Source: Chara braunii (lineage: Eukaryota; Streptophyta; Charophyceae; Charales; Characeae). From it: a stretch of DNA of 58,404 nucleotides. The stretch is taken from assembly GCA_003427395.1 (NCBI GenBank), contig BFEA01000674.1, positions 465,701 through 524,104 on the forward strand, in the 5' to 3' direction. A model generated the notes under the pieces. That model searched no databases. It was not told the DNA's origin and was given only the letters and a program-made list of their open reading frames with translations. This document shows positions 33,048-44,120 of the stretch, piece by piece (the first letter of the stretch is position 1; every line of letters starts with the position of its first letter). The position numbers were made by a program, and so were the translations under genes.

Positions 33048-35555
33048 TGTTGCTGCGATTTCGAGAGGTCGTAAGGGAGTCAGCAGCCGATAGTTTGACT
33101 TTGGTTTGACCAAGTTGTTGTTGCGCATTTTGACTACCATTGCGGGGCCCTTAGACGATATCTTTTGTTGAAATCATTTATGAATTCATTCTAAACTTAG
33201 TCAATGAACAAATAAGTGGTGTACCAGCAGTTAAACAACGATTTTTTCCTTTCATCTTTGTCACTTTTACTTTTTTGTTATTTTGTAATATTATTGGTCT
33301 CCAATTAAGTGGGGCTTATTAGAGAATCCTCTTCCTATCCAACGTATATATAGCTTGGCTAGCCTACCTCTTTCTCTGGTGTCGATTGAGGCGCGTTAGC
33401 GAAATTTCCCAGTTTCGAAATCGGATATTATATGAAAGATAACAAGGCTCTTTTCTGGGAGTTGAGTTTGTTCCTCTCTTGTATCCGGAGCGTCTGAAAC
33501 CTCTTGTCTTTCATCCTTCTTACTCTAAGTCTAATCCTGTTCAGAGAGGAAGGCGGCAGGTGGGATTGCAGCCCGTAGGGCCGCGGCAAAACTCTATAGG
33601 GAGTCTGCCCACCGATTGTGGGACCTTTGTCGGAACTCAGGAGGAGTTCTAGAGGCAAGAAACTGTGAGGTAACTGTTGCTTTCCCTCTATAAACCTAGT
33701 TATAACCCATATTTGTATTCCTTGTTACATTTTGACTTAGTATATTATGCGCAACCCTACTTTGAGTTTGTGTTTGACTTTCAGGACGCAAATCAGACTT
33801 AATAAAGGAATGTTTGTGTAATTTCAGTTTCAGTTTCATTGTATTGACTGAAAGCAGATTGTGGAAAGTGGTTGCATCTGGGTGAAAGGTGAGAGAAAGG
33901 TAATTTTGCTTGTGTTTGACTGGGCCGACCAAAGGCTGGGAGAGTCTCTATAAGTTTCGAGGACCCAGTGCTATGTTTATTTTTGATTGCCTGGAGGACC
34001 AGACATGTTCCTATAAGATTGGGTGGTCTGGTTGCTCTGATTTACGATAACTGCTTGTATTTGACTTTTCAGAAACCAAACAGACTTCTATAAGATTCGA
34101 TGGCTTGATTGCCTTGTTTCCTTTGAGTTTTCTTATGTTTTATTGGTTTCTGAATGAGAGTTGGGCATGTTCCATAAGATTGGATGACTCCGACTCTCGC
34201 TTGTTTTATTCTGAGGGGAATTCAGACAAATAACTTTACAGGTTCCCATAGATTGGAATGTATGGTTTGGAGCCACGCACATGCTGAAACCAAACGGATA
34301 AACTTGTCTATATTCTATACTGTTTTTATTTACTCGAACATGCTTGTCAGACATGTTTTTATAAGATTGGATGGTTTGAATATAGCTTATTACCCGTTGA
34401 ACAGATTAGCAATTAAAAATAAACTTGTGGTAAAAAAAAGCAGACTGAACTTTGATATAAGTTGATCGGTTCAGTCATATGTTGCCTTAAAAGATTAAGT
34501 GCAGAAAGTTATACATATAACTTTGATAACTTAAACAGTTCAGGGCGATTAGGTTGGACAACCTAGTCATATACCCAAGGAAGAGAAAAGTTGTAGTGCC
34601 CTGTGTTTGTATATATCCAATGACTGAGCTACACATGTTTCCATAAGATTGGATGATCGAGTTTTACGCCTTATGTAAGTTGGGTATAAGTGACAAATCA
34701 TTGAAGGACTATGAACTATTGTTTGATTAGCTTGACTTTGGGGTCGGTGAGAGTGCTTACCATTGTGGTTTAGCCTTGCATGTGTCTAAGTGAGATCACT
34801 ACCTAGTCTGAGTTTCAGTTTGATACGTAGTTGCTTTAGAGGCTCGCCACGTGTTAGAGCTGTAGGAGTTAGTTCAATTTTTGCATTTTTTGAGTTCATT
34901 GTTTTTACTTAGGTAAATTTTCATATTTTCTAGGATTATTTGTTATACTTGGTTTCATATAAATCTTGGTAAGCTACTTTCTCTATGGGAAGCGCTGCCA
35001 AAATTTTTACAAAACCAAGGGATTAGTCAAATTTTGACTTTTCAAAGTTCATCTTGTCTAAATTTTATATATAACTTAGTAAAAATATAGAAAGTCTAAT
35101 TTTTTAAGTGAGTGCTGCCAAAATTTTTGCTAATTCAGGAAGTTAGACAAAATTGGACTTTGAGAAGTCAAAGTTATTCTAGATTCTGAACTTAACTTTG
35201 TATAAATTTTGGAAAACTCCATTTTCTACGGGAAGCGTTGCCGAAATTTTTACAAATCTAAGGAGTTAGTTAAATTTTGTCTTAGTTGAACTCAAGTTTT
35301 ATTTTGAATTCATATCTGACTTAATATAAATCTAAGAAGTCTACTGCTTTAAAGGAGATGCTGCCAAAATTTTACTAATTCAAAAAGTTAGACAAAATTT
35401 GACTTTCGAGGGTTGGAGACTTTTTTAAGTTCTCATTTGTGTAGCATCGTGTTCGGGTTCGGTGACCGAACCCGAACGTTCGCGACCGAACGCGAACGAG
35501 CCCCAAAACCCCTCGAAGGCGAACATAAAAAATATCAAAAAAATAATAAATAAAT

Positions 35556-35610
35556 CTAGGCTACCAGCCGGGCAGCCCGGGTCATCTTGCGTTGTCCGGG
35601 CAGATAGTCC

Positions 35611-35657
<47 letters not shown>

Positions 35658-35857
35658 NAAAAAAAATCCAAAAAAACCGAAAAAAAACTATGTTATGCTG
35701 AAAAATAAACTGAACAACTTTTGCCTCAGGGTCACATCGAAATTCTTTACCAAATTAAAAATAAAAATAAAAATTAAAAAATATATATTTTTTTAATTTA
35801 TTTTAATCCTTTTTGGCCCGGTCGGGCAAGTGGTCCCGGGCCACTCTGGTAGCCTAG
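35556..35857. mobile_element. 302-bp TIR element nested inside the composite element
   Basis: Perfect 12-bp terminal inverted repeats CTAGGCTACCAG / CTGGTAGCCTAG, flanked by perfect 8-bp target duplications AAATAAAT (35,548-35,555 and 35,858-35,865). Subterminal CCCGGG-containing inverted words extend the symmetry. The centre is a long A tract with one N. This is the cleanest small non-autonomous hAT-like element in the window. Confidence 0.85.
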
Positions 35858-35897
35858 AAATAAATGTTAAAAAAATCTGAAAAAAATATATGTTATG

Positions 35898-36130
35898 TCA
35901 AGGTAGCCAGACCGAACGTACGGAGGCCCCTAAGCTAATCTCCGAACGTTCGGGCGTTCGGGTCCCCGTACAGGGCCCGAACCTGAAGGGGTCCGGACCC
36001 CGCAAAAAAATATTTTGGCACCTAAATATTATTATTTTTCCCTGAATTTGTTTTGTGAGTTTTTTTTGATGTAAGGCATTTCCCTCTTAATTTTGAAGCC
36101 GTTCTGTTCAGCCAAAGAAAAAAAATATTA
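35898..36130. mobile_element. Left end of a GC-rich TIR element (fragment)
   Basis: CAAGGTAGCCAGACCGAACG, then TACGGAGGCCCC and CGTTCGGGCGTTCGGG, matches the left end of the element at 22,648. The similarity fades near 36,130 and no right end was found. Confidence 0.5.
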
Positions 36131-38450
36131 TTTTTTCAAACTTTATTTGTAGATTGTCTGTTATGTAAGATACACATTACATAGCACCACGTTCGCGTTT
36201 GGAAGCGAACGTGAACAAGCTCCAAAATCCCTCCGAACGGGAACACAAAAAATATTTATTAAAAAAAAACTGTTCTAAAAAAAAAATGAAAACAATAGAT
36301 GTTATGTAAAATAACAATACAAGCAACTTTTGCCTCGGAGGCAAGTTCAAATTCGTAGCCAATCATGAGTTAAAAATAAAAAACAAAAAAAAAACATATT
36401 TTTTTTTTCAGAAAAAAAAAAAATGTCCGCCCTAACATGTTCGCGAGTTGTTCGCGCGAACGCGCGAACAAATTCGTTCGAACATGAAGGTGCACAAACA
36501 CGTTCGTGCGAATATAAAGGTGCACAAACATGTTCGGACGTTCGGAAAAGCTCCGAATATATTCAGTGTGATACACAAGTTCTCATATTCGGACTGATAT
36601 AAATTATGAAAAGACACTTCTCCTACGGAAAGCGCTGCCAAAATTTTCTTAGTTTAAAGAAGTTAAATTATATTTTGACGGATGACGATTTTGGCGACCC
36701 ACTCAACATAGAGGGGATTCTGCTATAGGTCTACCTTTCTTTGGGCACTGACTTAGAGATGGACTTAGACTTAGTTGGTAGGAAGCATTTGAGTGAAAAT
36801 ATGCTATTGAGGTTTATCCCACGTACTTTGATAATTAGCCTTGGGCATTGACCTATCTTGTGTTACATGTCCTCTTGACCGTTTCAATTCATGATTTTGA
36901 TTAGATTCATCTCGATCCCACGAGGATCATCTTCTGTTATCACAGATGACAGGTCGATTGTCAATTCGTCGACTTACGACTCTCGATTACCCAACCAGAA
37001 AGTTTTAGCCCTGGTGATTTTAATTGTTTTAGTAGGGTTTTCACCCGGAATTTTATTGAATGATCATTTAACAGAAGTAATGAGTATTTATTTTGGAAGG
37101 TTGGGCAAAGGCTGGGGGTTGCACGACTAAAGCAAAGGGGTATGAGTACAAAAAATGGTTGAAGTTAACCCCGTGTACTGTTTGAACTTTTGATTGAATC
37201 TTTGATGTGATTGCAGATGTGTTTGTGGTTCAGACTTCGATTTGACCGCCTGCGATCACGTACATATATATGGCTGAAAGAAGTTCCATTATGATTGTGA
37301 GAGGTGATTGTCACAAATTTATAACCCTTTATATATATGGACATATTTATGTGTTGGGTGTTCCTGCGACCTATTGTGACCGTGCGCGAGGGTTAAACAA
37401 ATTATGCCTTGAGAGAGAAGGAAGATTCCTCTTTTACCTTTTGCTTTTTAAAATTATTATAGTTGGACATTGTAGTCCGTGACAACCGTCAAAGACAAAA
37501 CCATTGAGTTCTCTTTAGACCCGTGATGATGGAGCTTCTCTCCAGGGCAATAAAATATGATAACCACCACAGGGAGGAACCTTTGTATCACCCACTCTCC
37601 GCACGTTGATGAAGAGGGTGTGGTTCTCAACTGTACTTGACGGTTGTCTAGCATCGAGAGATTAACCTCTCAAACCATGTGTCAGCCAACACTTGAGTGT
37701 CGAATGCGACCGTCGAGATTAACGAGGACAGCATGAGAATGGGTACTACATAGTACGCCATCATTGTGACTACTTGTGTAAGCTTGCATTGCTAGTCGAT
37801 ATGAGAAGGTCCTGTGTCCGCGTGGTTTTATACTAAGTCACGCCCGTGTCGGTCATCCGATTTTTCGCGTCGGAAGGTTATGGGATGACTACTGAAGGGA
37901 CTATGATTGTTTGTGTTGTTTTGTTTTGTGTCGTTCCATGTGTTTGTGCTTTTAATTTTTATGTTTTTTTTAAATGTGGTGTGACGCGTGGCAAATAGGT
38001 CCTAGTCGACCGACGACGAATTGCGTTTGGGACTTCAACCCTCAAGGCGCCGGTGTCGGCCACATCGGCCCTGCACCGCACGCGGCGGCGCGAGACCCTC
38101 TCGGCCGCGTCACACAGGAGTTGGATCAATCTCGACATAACGCGCGAGTGGAGCTTCCTTAGGCCGCTCCGGCCGAGTGCGCCAGCCATACCTCTCGCGA
38201 GCCCCTACGACAGGATAGGGCCTACGCGAGGCACAACTTACCTCCAGCTTACGGGAGCTATCACCTCCCTTCGGTGGGCGTATCCCCGCCGAGCTACTAG
38301 TCCACACTATGAAAGCTACTCGGTTGCAATCGCAGAGGTGGACCAGCCGAGGGCGTTTCTCGTTCGCTGTAGCATAGGGGGTACGCGCGGTAATACGCCT
38401 ATCGGACCCGCACGCAAACTGACATTTTGGGGGGCTGAAGTCCCAAGCGC

Positions 38451-38581
38451 GACTCGTCGTCGGTCGACTAGGACGCATCCCACACCCCACCCGCACACCA
38501 CAACCATACGACAACNGACTCGTCGTCGGTCGACTAGGACGCATCCCACACCCCACCCGCACACCACAACCATACGACAAC
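38451..38581. repeat. 65-bp tandem duplication in the LTR
   Basis: Two identical 65-bp units starting GACTCGTCGTCGGTCGACTA, separated by one N. The old LTR copy has a single unit (about 37,975-38,030 region), so the doubling is recent or an assembly artefact at the N. Confidence 0.85.
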
Positions 38582-38659
38582 AACACGCACACATACACAC
38601 GGAACGACACAACGCAAACAACGCGGCAACGCTCCTAGCCCCTCGGTAGCCAACCCATA

Positions 38660-39625
38660 ACTTCCCGACGCGGAAATAGGATAGGCGTCGCGCGCGAGAC
38701 TTAGTATAAAAATCGCGGGGACGCAGGGCTAACTCATATCGACTCGTGATGCAAGCGCACGCAAGCGGTCGCAACGATGGCGTACCACGTGGTACTCATA
38801 CTCGTGCGGTCCTCGTTAATCTCGAGGGTCGCGTTCGACACTCAAGTGTCGGCTGACACGCGCCTTGAGGGTTAATCTCTCGACGCTGGACAACCGCCAT
38901 GCGCGGTTGAAGACCACACACCCTCTTCTGCACCCTAATGCAGAGTGGGTGGTACACAGGCCCATGCCTGTGGTGCTAGTCGTCTCTCGCGGCGCTAGGG
39001 GTGAGTCCTCCCTNGGGCCTGGGCGGAAGTCAAGGGGTTTGACTTTGACGGCTGCCACGGACTACAACGTCCAACCATAAAAAAATCTTTAAGAAGCAAC
39101 AAGACCCGCACGAATCCAAGAAAAGGGGATAGGGCGAGGATCTCCCGGCCCTTAAAACAAAAATTCATGGCTCTAGGACACACTTCTCTTCTACAGCCCA
39201 TGCCGGCGGCCTACAATAATCCCAAGCGCTGCGCCTACGCGCAAGCCTAGCAGTCCCATAGCTCTTAGATGCCGGGGGCGGCGAGGCGTCGCGCGCAGGG
39301 CTCCGATATAAAATTGCGAGGCCGCAGGCCAACCCTATGCCAACCACTGATGCCAATCATATGTGGTAACCGTGGCTTCGGCCTCGCGATATTGAATGGT
39401 TGAAGGAACTCATCGCGAGGGGTTACCCCTCACGATATTGAACGGCTGAAGGATACGCCATTCGGCCCTTGCGACATTTCCGCCCTCCAGGCGGAGTGTC
39501 CTGCTGGCCAAAATAAATAGGCTCTATGCAAGGGGAGACCCCTCCCCTTTTGGGCCTAGGGCTTGGAATGTCCTGGATAAGGACCTCGAATCCCGGCCCA
39601 GTACCAACGTCCGACTAAAAAAACC
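38660..39625 (-). promoter_or_regulatory. Duplicated LTR promoter segment with two TATA-like boxes
   Basis: On the minus strand CCTGCGTCCCCGCGATTTTT runs into TATACTAAG near 38,705, and CCTGCGGCCTCGCAATTTTA runs into TATCGGAG near 39,306. Both are followed by CGCGCGACGCC and preceded by related GATGCCA/GATGCA words. The two segments form a diverged tandem duplication of roughly 500-600 bp, anchored also by GGACGTTGTAGTCCGTGG against GGACGTTGGTACTGGG. The old LTR has one copy. A TATA-like box here would place the transcript start about 0.65 kb from the LTR end. Confidence 0.5.
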
Positions 39626-40369
39626 CCAAGACGCAAATAGGCAGAAGGGGGGGGGGTCTTCCCTGTCCCTCAATCCCAACTTCCGCGCGGTTACTAGCAC
39701 GGCCCCCTTGGGCCCCTTGGATACCCATCGTACGGATACTCGCGCATACATGCATAAGGGGATGGAGTTATGACGATCACTCCTCACAGGCACAGTGGGA
39801 CGCCTCACAACCGTGCATATGTATATGGAATCGCAGGCAATCCAAATCCAAAATCCAAGCCACAATACATACCTGCAACCACACCAAGAATCAAGCGACA
39901 AAGCACGCACTACACGGAGTCAACCCCAACCATTCTCTACGCCCATACCCCTTCGCTTTAGCCATGTAAGCCCCAATCGCCGATCCAATTAATCTTAATT
40001 AAATACTCAGTACCTTTGTCAGATGGCCATTCAATAAAAGTCCGGGCAAAACCGTTAACAAACAGTAAAACCACCAGGGCTAAAGCCTTTTAGGTTGAGT
40101 ATGGGGAATGGATTGAAATTGAGTCGAAGACGGACGAATCGGCAACCGACCTGTTATCAGTGATAACAGAAGACGATCCTCGTAGGATCAATCAGGAACT
40201 GGTCCAAATCCTGAATCAAATCGATCAAGATGACCTGTAACACAAGACAGGTCAATCCTCAGGCTGAACCTATAAGTCCATGGAGAATAACCCCCATATC
40301 ACGATCCCACTCAAATCACCTTAAATAACTAAGCCTGAAACTATTCAGGGTTGATTGCCAAAATCGTCA

Positions 40370-40925
40370 CCTGTCAAAATATAATCTAACTCCTCTAAAT
40401 CAAAAAAAATTCGGCAGCGCTTCCCGTAGGAAAAGTATCTTTCCAAAGTTTATATCAGCTCAAATATAGAAACAGAAATAACCTTTCCTAACTCCCTGAA
40501 TTAGTAGAAATTTGGACGGCACTCCCTTTAGAAAGAGAGACTCCCCAGATTTGTACTAAGTCAGATATGAACTCAGAGACAATTTGGGTTCAACTTAGAC
40601 AAGATTTAGTTAATTCCTTAATTTTGCAGTAATTTTGGCAGCACTCCCTTTGGAAAAGTGCTATTCCAAAATTTATACAAGACTAAGTTCAAAATCTGGA
40701 AATAACTTTGACTTCTCAAAGTCCAATTTTGTCTAACTCCTTGAATTAGCAAAAATTTGGGTAGCATTCCCTTTAGAAAATGAGACTTTTCAAATTTTTA
40801 CTAAGCCAGATATAAAAATTGGACAAGTTGAATTTTGACAAGTCAAAAGTTGACTAACTCCTTGGATTTGTAGAAATTTCGGCAACGCTTCCCGTAGAGA
40901 AAGTGGCTTGCCAAGATTTATACGA
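40370..40925 (-). repeat. ~125-bp module array in the 3' LTR
   Basis: Five copies of TTTCGGCAGCGCTTCCCGTA-type phrases or their diverged versions (about 40,412, 40,510, 40,635, 40,757 and 40,880), with AAGTCAAAGTTGACTAACTCC-like phrases between. Mirrors the array at 34,970-36,690. Confidence 0.75.
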
Positions 40926-41214
40926 AGCGAGGTATAACAAAAGATTCTAGAAAATGCGAGAATTGATCTAAGTAAAAAAACTCAGCTCGGAAAAAGCAGG
41001 AATTGACCTAGCTCCTATCGCTGTAGCCCGTGGCGAGCCTCTAAAGCAACTACCTGTCAACCTGAGGCCCAGACCAAGTAGTAACCGCACTCAGCCACAT
41101 GCAGGCCAAACCACAAAGGTAAGTACTCTCACCAACCCCAAGCTCCTTTAGCAAACAATAGTTCATGCTTCCTCTGTGAGTTATCCCTTTCATACCCAAG
41201 CTTACATAANGCAT

Positions 41215-42095
41215 AAGCCAGGNCACCTGAACTTACAGAGCNCACCCAACTTAGCCAGGCCCAANGTCAGAATACCTAAACTTATANNGCGTTCTGACTT
41301 GGNCNGGTATACACAAACANAGGGCACAACTACTTCTCTCTTCTTTGGGCGTCTGACTNGACCANTCTAGTTGNCCTGAACTGTTTAAATAGCCAGATTN
41401 TATATATNTCTCTNAACTTAGTCTTCAAAGGGACATAAGGTTGAGCCGCTCAACTTAGAACATTGCTCAGCCTGCCCACAATTACCCTCAATTATATCTC
41501 TTAATTATACTCTCTTCTGTTGTGATAAGCTGTAGTCAAGCTACCTAAACTTATAGAGCGGCCTGACTAGCCTGTTTTCAATAACATAGTAACATAACAT
41601 AGCCAAGTTATATCCATTGGGTTCCAACATGTGCGAGGCGTTGGGTCAGACCACCTAAACTTATAGAGCGGTCTGATCCTCTGCCAGGTTCGTTTCTCTC
41701 TGATCCAATCTGTGCGAGGCAGTGGGACAGGCTACCTAAACTTATAGAGCGGCCTGCCCCCTGCCTAAATTATTCCCTCAAAACAAAACAGGAGAAGGGC
41801 TGAATCACCTAAACTTATAGAGCGGTTCAGACCTCCTCGTTCAGAATCAAAGAAACTGAGAGAACCCCAACAAAACCAGGCAACCCAAGGTACCTAAACT
41901 TATAGAGCGCCACGGGTCCCTGAGAACCACTCGCAGTCAAATCCCCACAGGTCAGAGCAATCAGGACACCTAAACTTATAGAGCGTCCTGACCCTCCACG
42001 CAATTCATAGCACCAGCTCTCCCCAAACTTTTGGGGACATCCCAGCCTCCAGAGCTTCAGGCTACCTAAACTTATAGAGCGGTCCGAGGTTCCAT
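41215..42095 (-). repeat. Array of about nine hairpins with constant core and variable complementary arms
   Basis: The plus-strand core CCTAAACTTATAGAGCG (or a close variant) occurs near 41,225, 41,274, 41,544, 41,653, 41,734, 41,808, 41,892, 41,969 and 42,064. Its flanking arms differ between copies but are complementary within most: GGGTCAGACC with GGTCTGATCC (41,643/41,670), TCAGGAC with GTCCTGA (41,961), GGGACAGGC with GCCTGCCCC (41,724), GGGCTGAATC with GGTTCAGACC (41,797), and about 11 pairs with one N at 41,263. The old LTR copy retains several counterparts at 33,930-34,660 with a CTATAAGATTGG-type core, some with complementary arms. Confidence 0.75.
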
Positions 42096-42798
42096 GCAAA
42101 CCAAAAATAACAAAGCGTCGGGCTTCCCCAAACTTAAGGGGACCTCCCAGCCTTAGTGACCCAGTCAATCTGCACACAATACTGCCCTCCTCCCAACCTT
42201 CCCCCAGATGCAACCCACCTCGTTCATAATCTGCTTTCAGGCAATCAGTGAAACTGAAGCTGAGATTGCACACACACTCTTTTACTTCAGTCTGACTTAG
42301 GTCTTGACAGTCAAACCAAGATCAGAGTACAGGATCCATGCAATACGCTCAGTCAAACGTAGAGAGATGTACAGGTAGGGGTTATAGTTGGGTTTATAGA
42401 GGGAGTCAGGGGATTACCACTCAGTTCCCTGCCTCCAGGACTCCGCCTGAGTCCCGGCAGAGCTCCCGCAATCGGTGGGGCAACCTCCCACAAAGGCCCT
42501 TGCGCGGAGTACGGGTTGTAAGCCCGTCTACCGCCTTCCTCTCAGAACCAAACGNACTAGACTTAGAGGAAGAGGGTGAGAAGGAGTAAGTTCATACTCT
42601 CAAATCCAAGGGAGGTGCACTCAGACTCGCGTGAGAGGACCTTGATTCCTTCGATGCCTGAGGGCCTCGCAATGGCGGCCAAATAACTGCAGCAACTTGG
42701 TCAAACCAAGGTTGAACTGCTATTGCTAGCTCTCTGACGACTTCTCAGGTTGCAGCAATAACCCCCTTTCGCAACCACTCCTTCAGCCTACGGTAACA

Positions 42799-42814
42799 CC
42801 CCCCCTCTACCTTA
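42799..42814 (-). other. Polypurine tract of the minus-strand element
   Basis: On the minus strand AAGGTAGAGGGGGGG is followed immediately by TGTTACCG. A purine tract next to TG is the expected start of plus-strand DNA synthesis and the 5' border of the 3' LTR. Homology between the two LTR copies ends at the same place. Confidence 0.6.
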
Positions 42815-44120
42815 GCAATGGCCAACCACCTTCACGGCACTGGTTGAAATGGAGCGAGCGAAAAGGCTTCCGCAACTGTTGTCTTCCCTATACGCTCGCC
42901 TCTGCACGCTCACTCCACGGCCATGCCCTTTACACCCTCTCACAACTGCGCAAAACAAGGTCGAATCCTAGGATCCGGTCATGTGCTTTGCTAAACCATA
43001 TTTGGCCCACGGACGACTCGGCTCAGTAGTTCGATTTTCAATTCATCCCTCAACGCCGGCCCCGCCTCCACAGACCAGTTTCAACGGTGAGGCGTAGTGC
43101 ACCTCACAGACTGTCGTAGCTGTTTGCCCAACTGACTATGTTCAGTCTGCCTCCTCCATCGGCTGTTGGCGGTCTACCCCCGCTCAATTGGTCTTGGCCA
43201 ACTCTCCCTCTCTCTCTCTCTCTCTGTGCTCACTACTTTTCTGTTTGTTCGTTATTCCCTTCAGATCGCGCACCGGTTCCCCGCTACTTCTACCGACAAA
43301 AATGGGTGAGGCCGGGTGAATCTCCAACTACACTGACCGCCCACAAGTACCCGACTCCGTAGCTAGCCCCACGCTTCTTCCGTTGTTCAAGCAAGACGAA
43401 TCGAACGAATGTTCCGCTGAAAGCGGACAGGTACATTCCCACTTCAGGCTCTCCTCCCCGCACGTGCTTTCCCTCCTATCTTCTACTCTACTAACCCTCT
43501 CTAAAAACTAACACTGTCCTGCAAGTTGCCCGGGGCAAAACCCCCCGGTTCGCAACTTATCTCGCTCGAATCCTTCGAGGATCGAGCGAGATTTGGAGTT
43601 TTCGCTCCTGTTACCTTCGTTCTCGACACCCTCCGTGCACACGTTTTCGTACTAACTTCGTATTTTACTAACCTATCGCCCAAACTAACCCCATATCTGA
43701 TTTTGCCCTTCCCCAAAACCCCACTTTAGAATCCTTGTTGACCAAAAATGGCCAGGAGATGGCCGAACTAACGGTTTCTCCCCCTCATTCGTTCTCCCCT
43801 CCGCCATCTCTCCGCGCACCTATTTTCTTCCTAACTCCTATTCTACTCAACTAGCCGCCGAACCACCTTCGCCATTCGATGCGCCCGGGGCTAAAACCCC
43901 AATATTGCTTCCTCCCCCGCTCAATTCCATCGAGGAACGAGCGAGCTGTCTCTTCTTAACCGCGCCTTCCTCCTAGCGCCCCGCCATCTCCTTCACCACT
44001 GCCGTGTTGTCGTCAACGGGGCCGGTTCGCTGCTGCCGAATACCACCTGCGATCGATCACTGCACAGCTGGCCCAAAAAAAAAGGGACAAAGTTCCGAAA
44101 AGGAAGGGCACGCCCCCGCT
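42815..44120. other. 3' internal region of the large element, non-coding
   Basis: No protein domain was recognised. A CT repeat sits at 43,204-43,224. Two diverged copies of a ~350-bp segment appear at about 43,500-43,735 and 43,800-43,960: CCCGGGGC, AAAACCCC, then GAGGATCGAGCGAG or GAGGAACGAGCGAG, plus matching ACTTCGTATTTTACT and ACTCCTATTCTACT phrases. Confidence 0.4.

Larger units (their letters stand above)
35437..36578. mobile_element. Composite hAT-like TIR element inside the old LTR
   Basis: Flanked by perfect 8-bp direct repeats GTTCTCAT (35,429-35,436 and 36,579-36,586). Ends: TTGTGTAGCATCG on the left and TTGTGTATCACAC as reverse complement of the right. LTR sequence resumes right after the second repeat. 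Inside, a unit starting TAGCATCGTGTTCGG (35,444) recurs as TAGCACCACGTTCGC (about 36,182), and the phrase AACTTTTGCCTC recurs at about 35,718 and 36,331, so elements of the same family are stacked. Confidence 0.75.
34970..36690 (+). repeat. ~125-bp module array in the old LTR copy
   Basis: The phrase GCGCTGCCAAAATTTTTAC, followed by a GTTAGTCAAATTTTGACTT phrase, recurs at about 34,990, 35,107, 35,229, 35,357 and (after the nested element) 36,632. The right LTR has the counterpart array in reverse orientation at about 40,385-40,920. Confidence 0.75.
33048..38045 (+). mobile_element. Old LTR copy, inverted relative to the LTR at 38,054-42,798
   Basis: From about 33,048 to 38,045 this is a diverged reverse-complement match of 42,780 down to about 38,430. 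Anchors in order include TTTGGTTTGACCAAGTTG, CTAAGTCTAATCC, GAGAGGAAGGCGG, CTGAAAGCAGATT, GCGCTGCCAAAATTT repeats, TCTTCTGTTATCAC, CGAGAGATTAACC, GACACTTGAGTGTCGA, TTTTATACTAAGTC and CCTAGTCGACCGACGACGA. The last ~390 bp of the LTR are absent at the 38,054 junction. The copy is more AT-rich than the right one and carries a nested element (35,437-36,578), so it is older. It has no coding capacity. Confidence 0.8.
38054..42798 (-). mobile_element. 3' LTR of the large minus-strand Ty3/gypsy element (~4.7 kb)
   Basis: The first ~390 bp (38,054-38,450) match the 5' LTR at 58,004-58,404 with about 28 hand-counted differences. On the minus strand the LTR starts TGTTACCG (at 42,798) just after a purine tract and ends CCGACA (at 38,054), so the termini are TG...CA. 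It holds, in minus-strand order, a hairpin array (42,100 down to 41,200), a 125-bp module array, two TATA-like boxes in a duplicated segment, and a 65-bp tandem repeat (38,451-38,581). At 4.7 kb it is long for an LTR. The right boundary relies on the polypurine tract and on the end of homology with the old copy. Confidence 0.75.

Noticed and set aside
38451-38583. Short direct repeats resembling a CRISPR array
   Set aside because: Only two 65-bp adjacent copies without spacers, inside an LTR of a eukaryotic retrotransposon.
43204-43224. CT repeat as the polypurine tract of the minus-strand element
   Set aside because: It is a plain microsatellite, no TG follows on the minus strand, and homology between the two LTR copies ends 400 bp earlier at the better tract (42,799-42,814).
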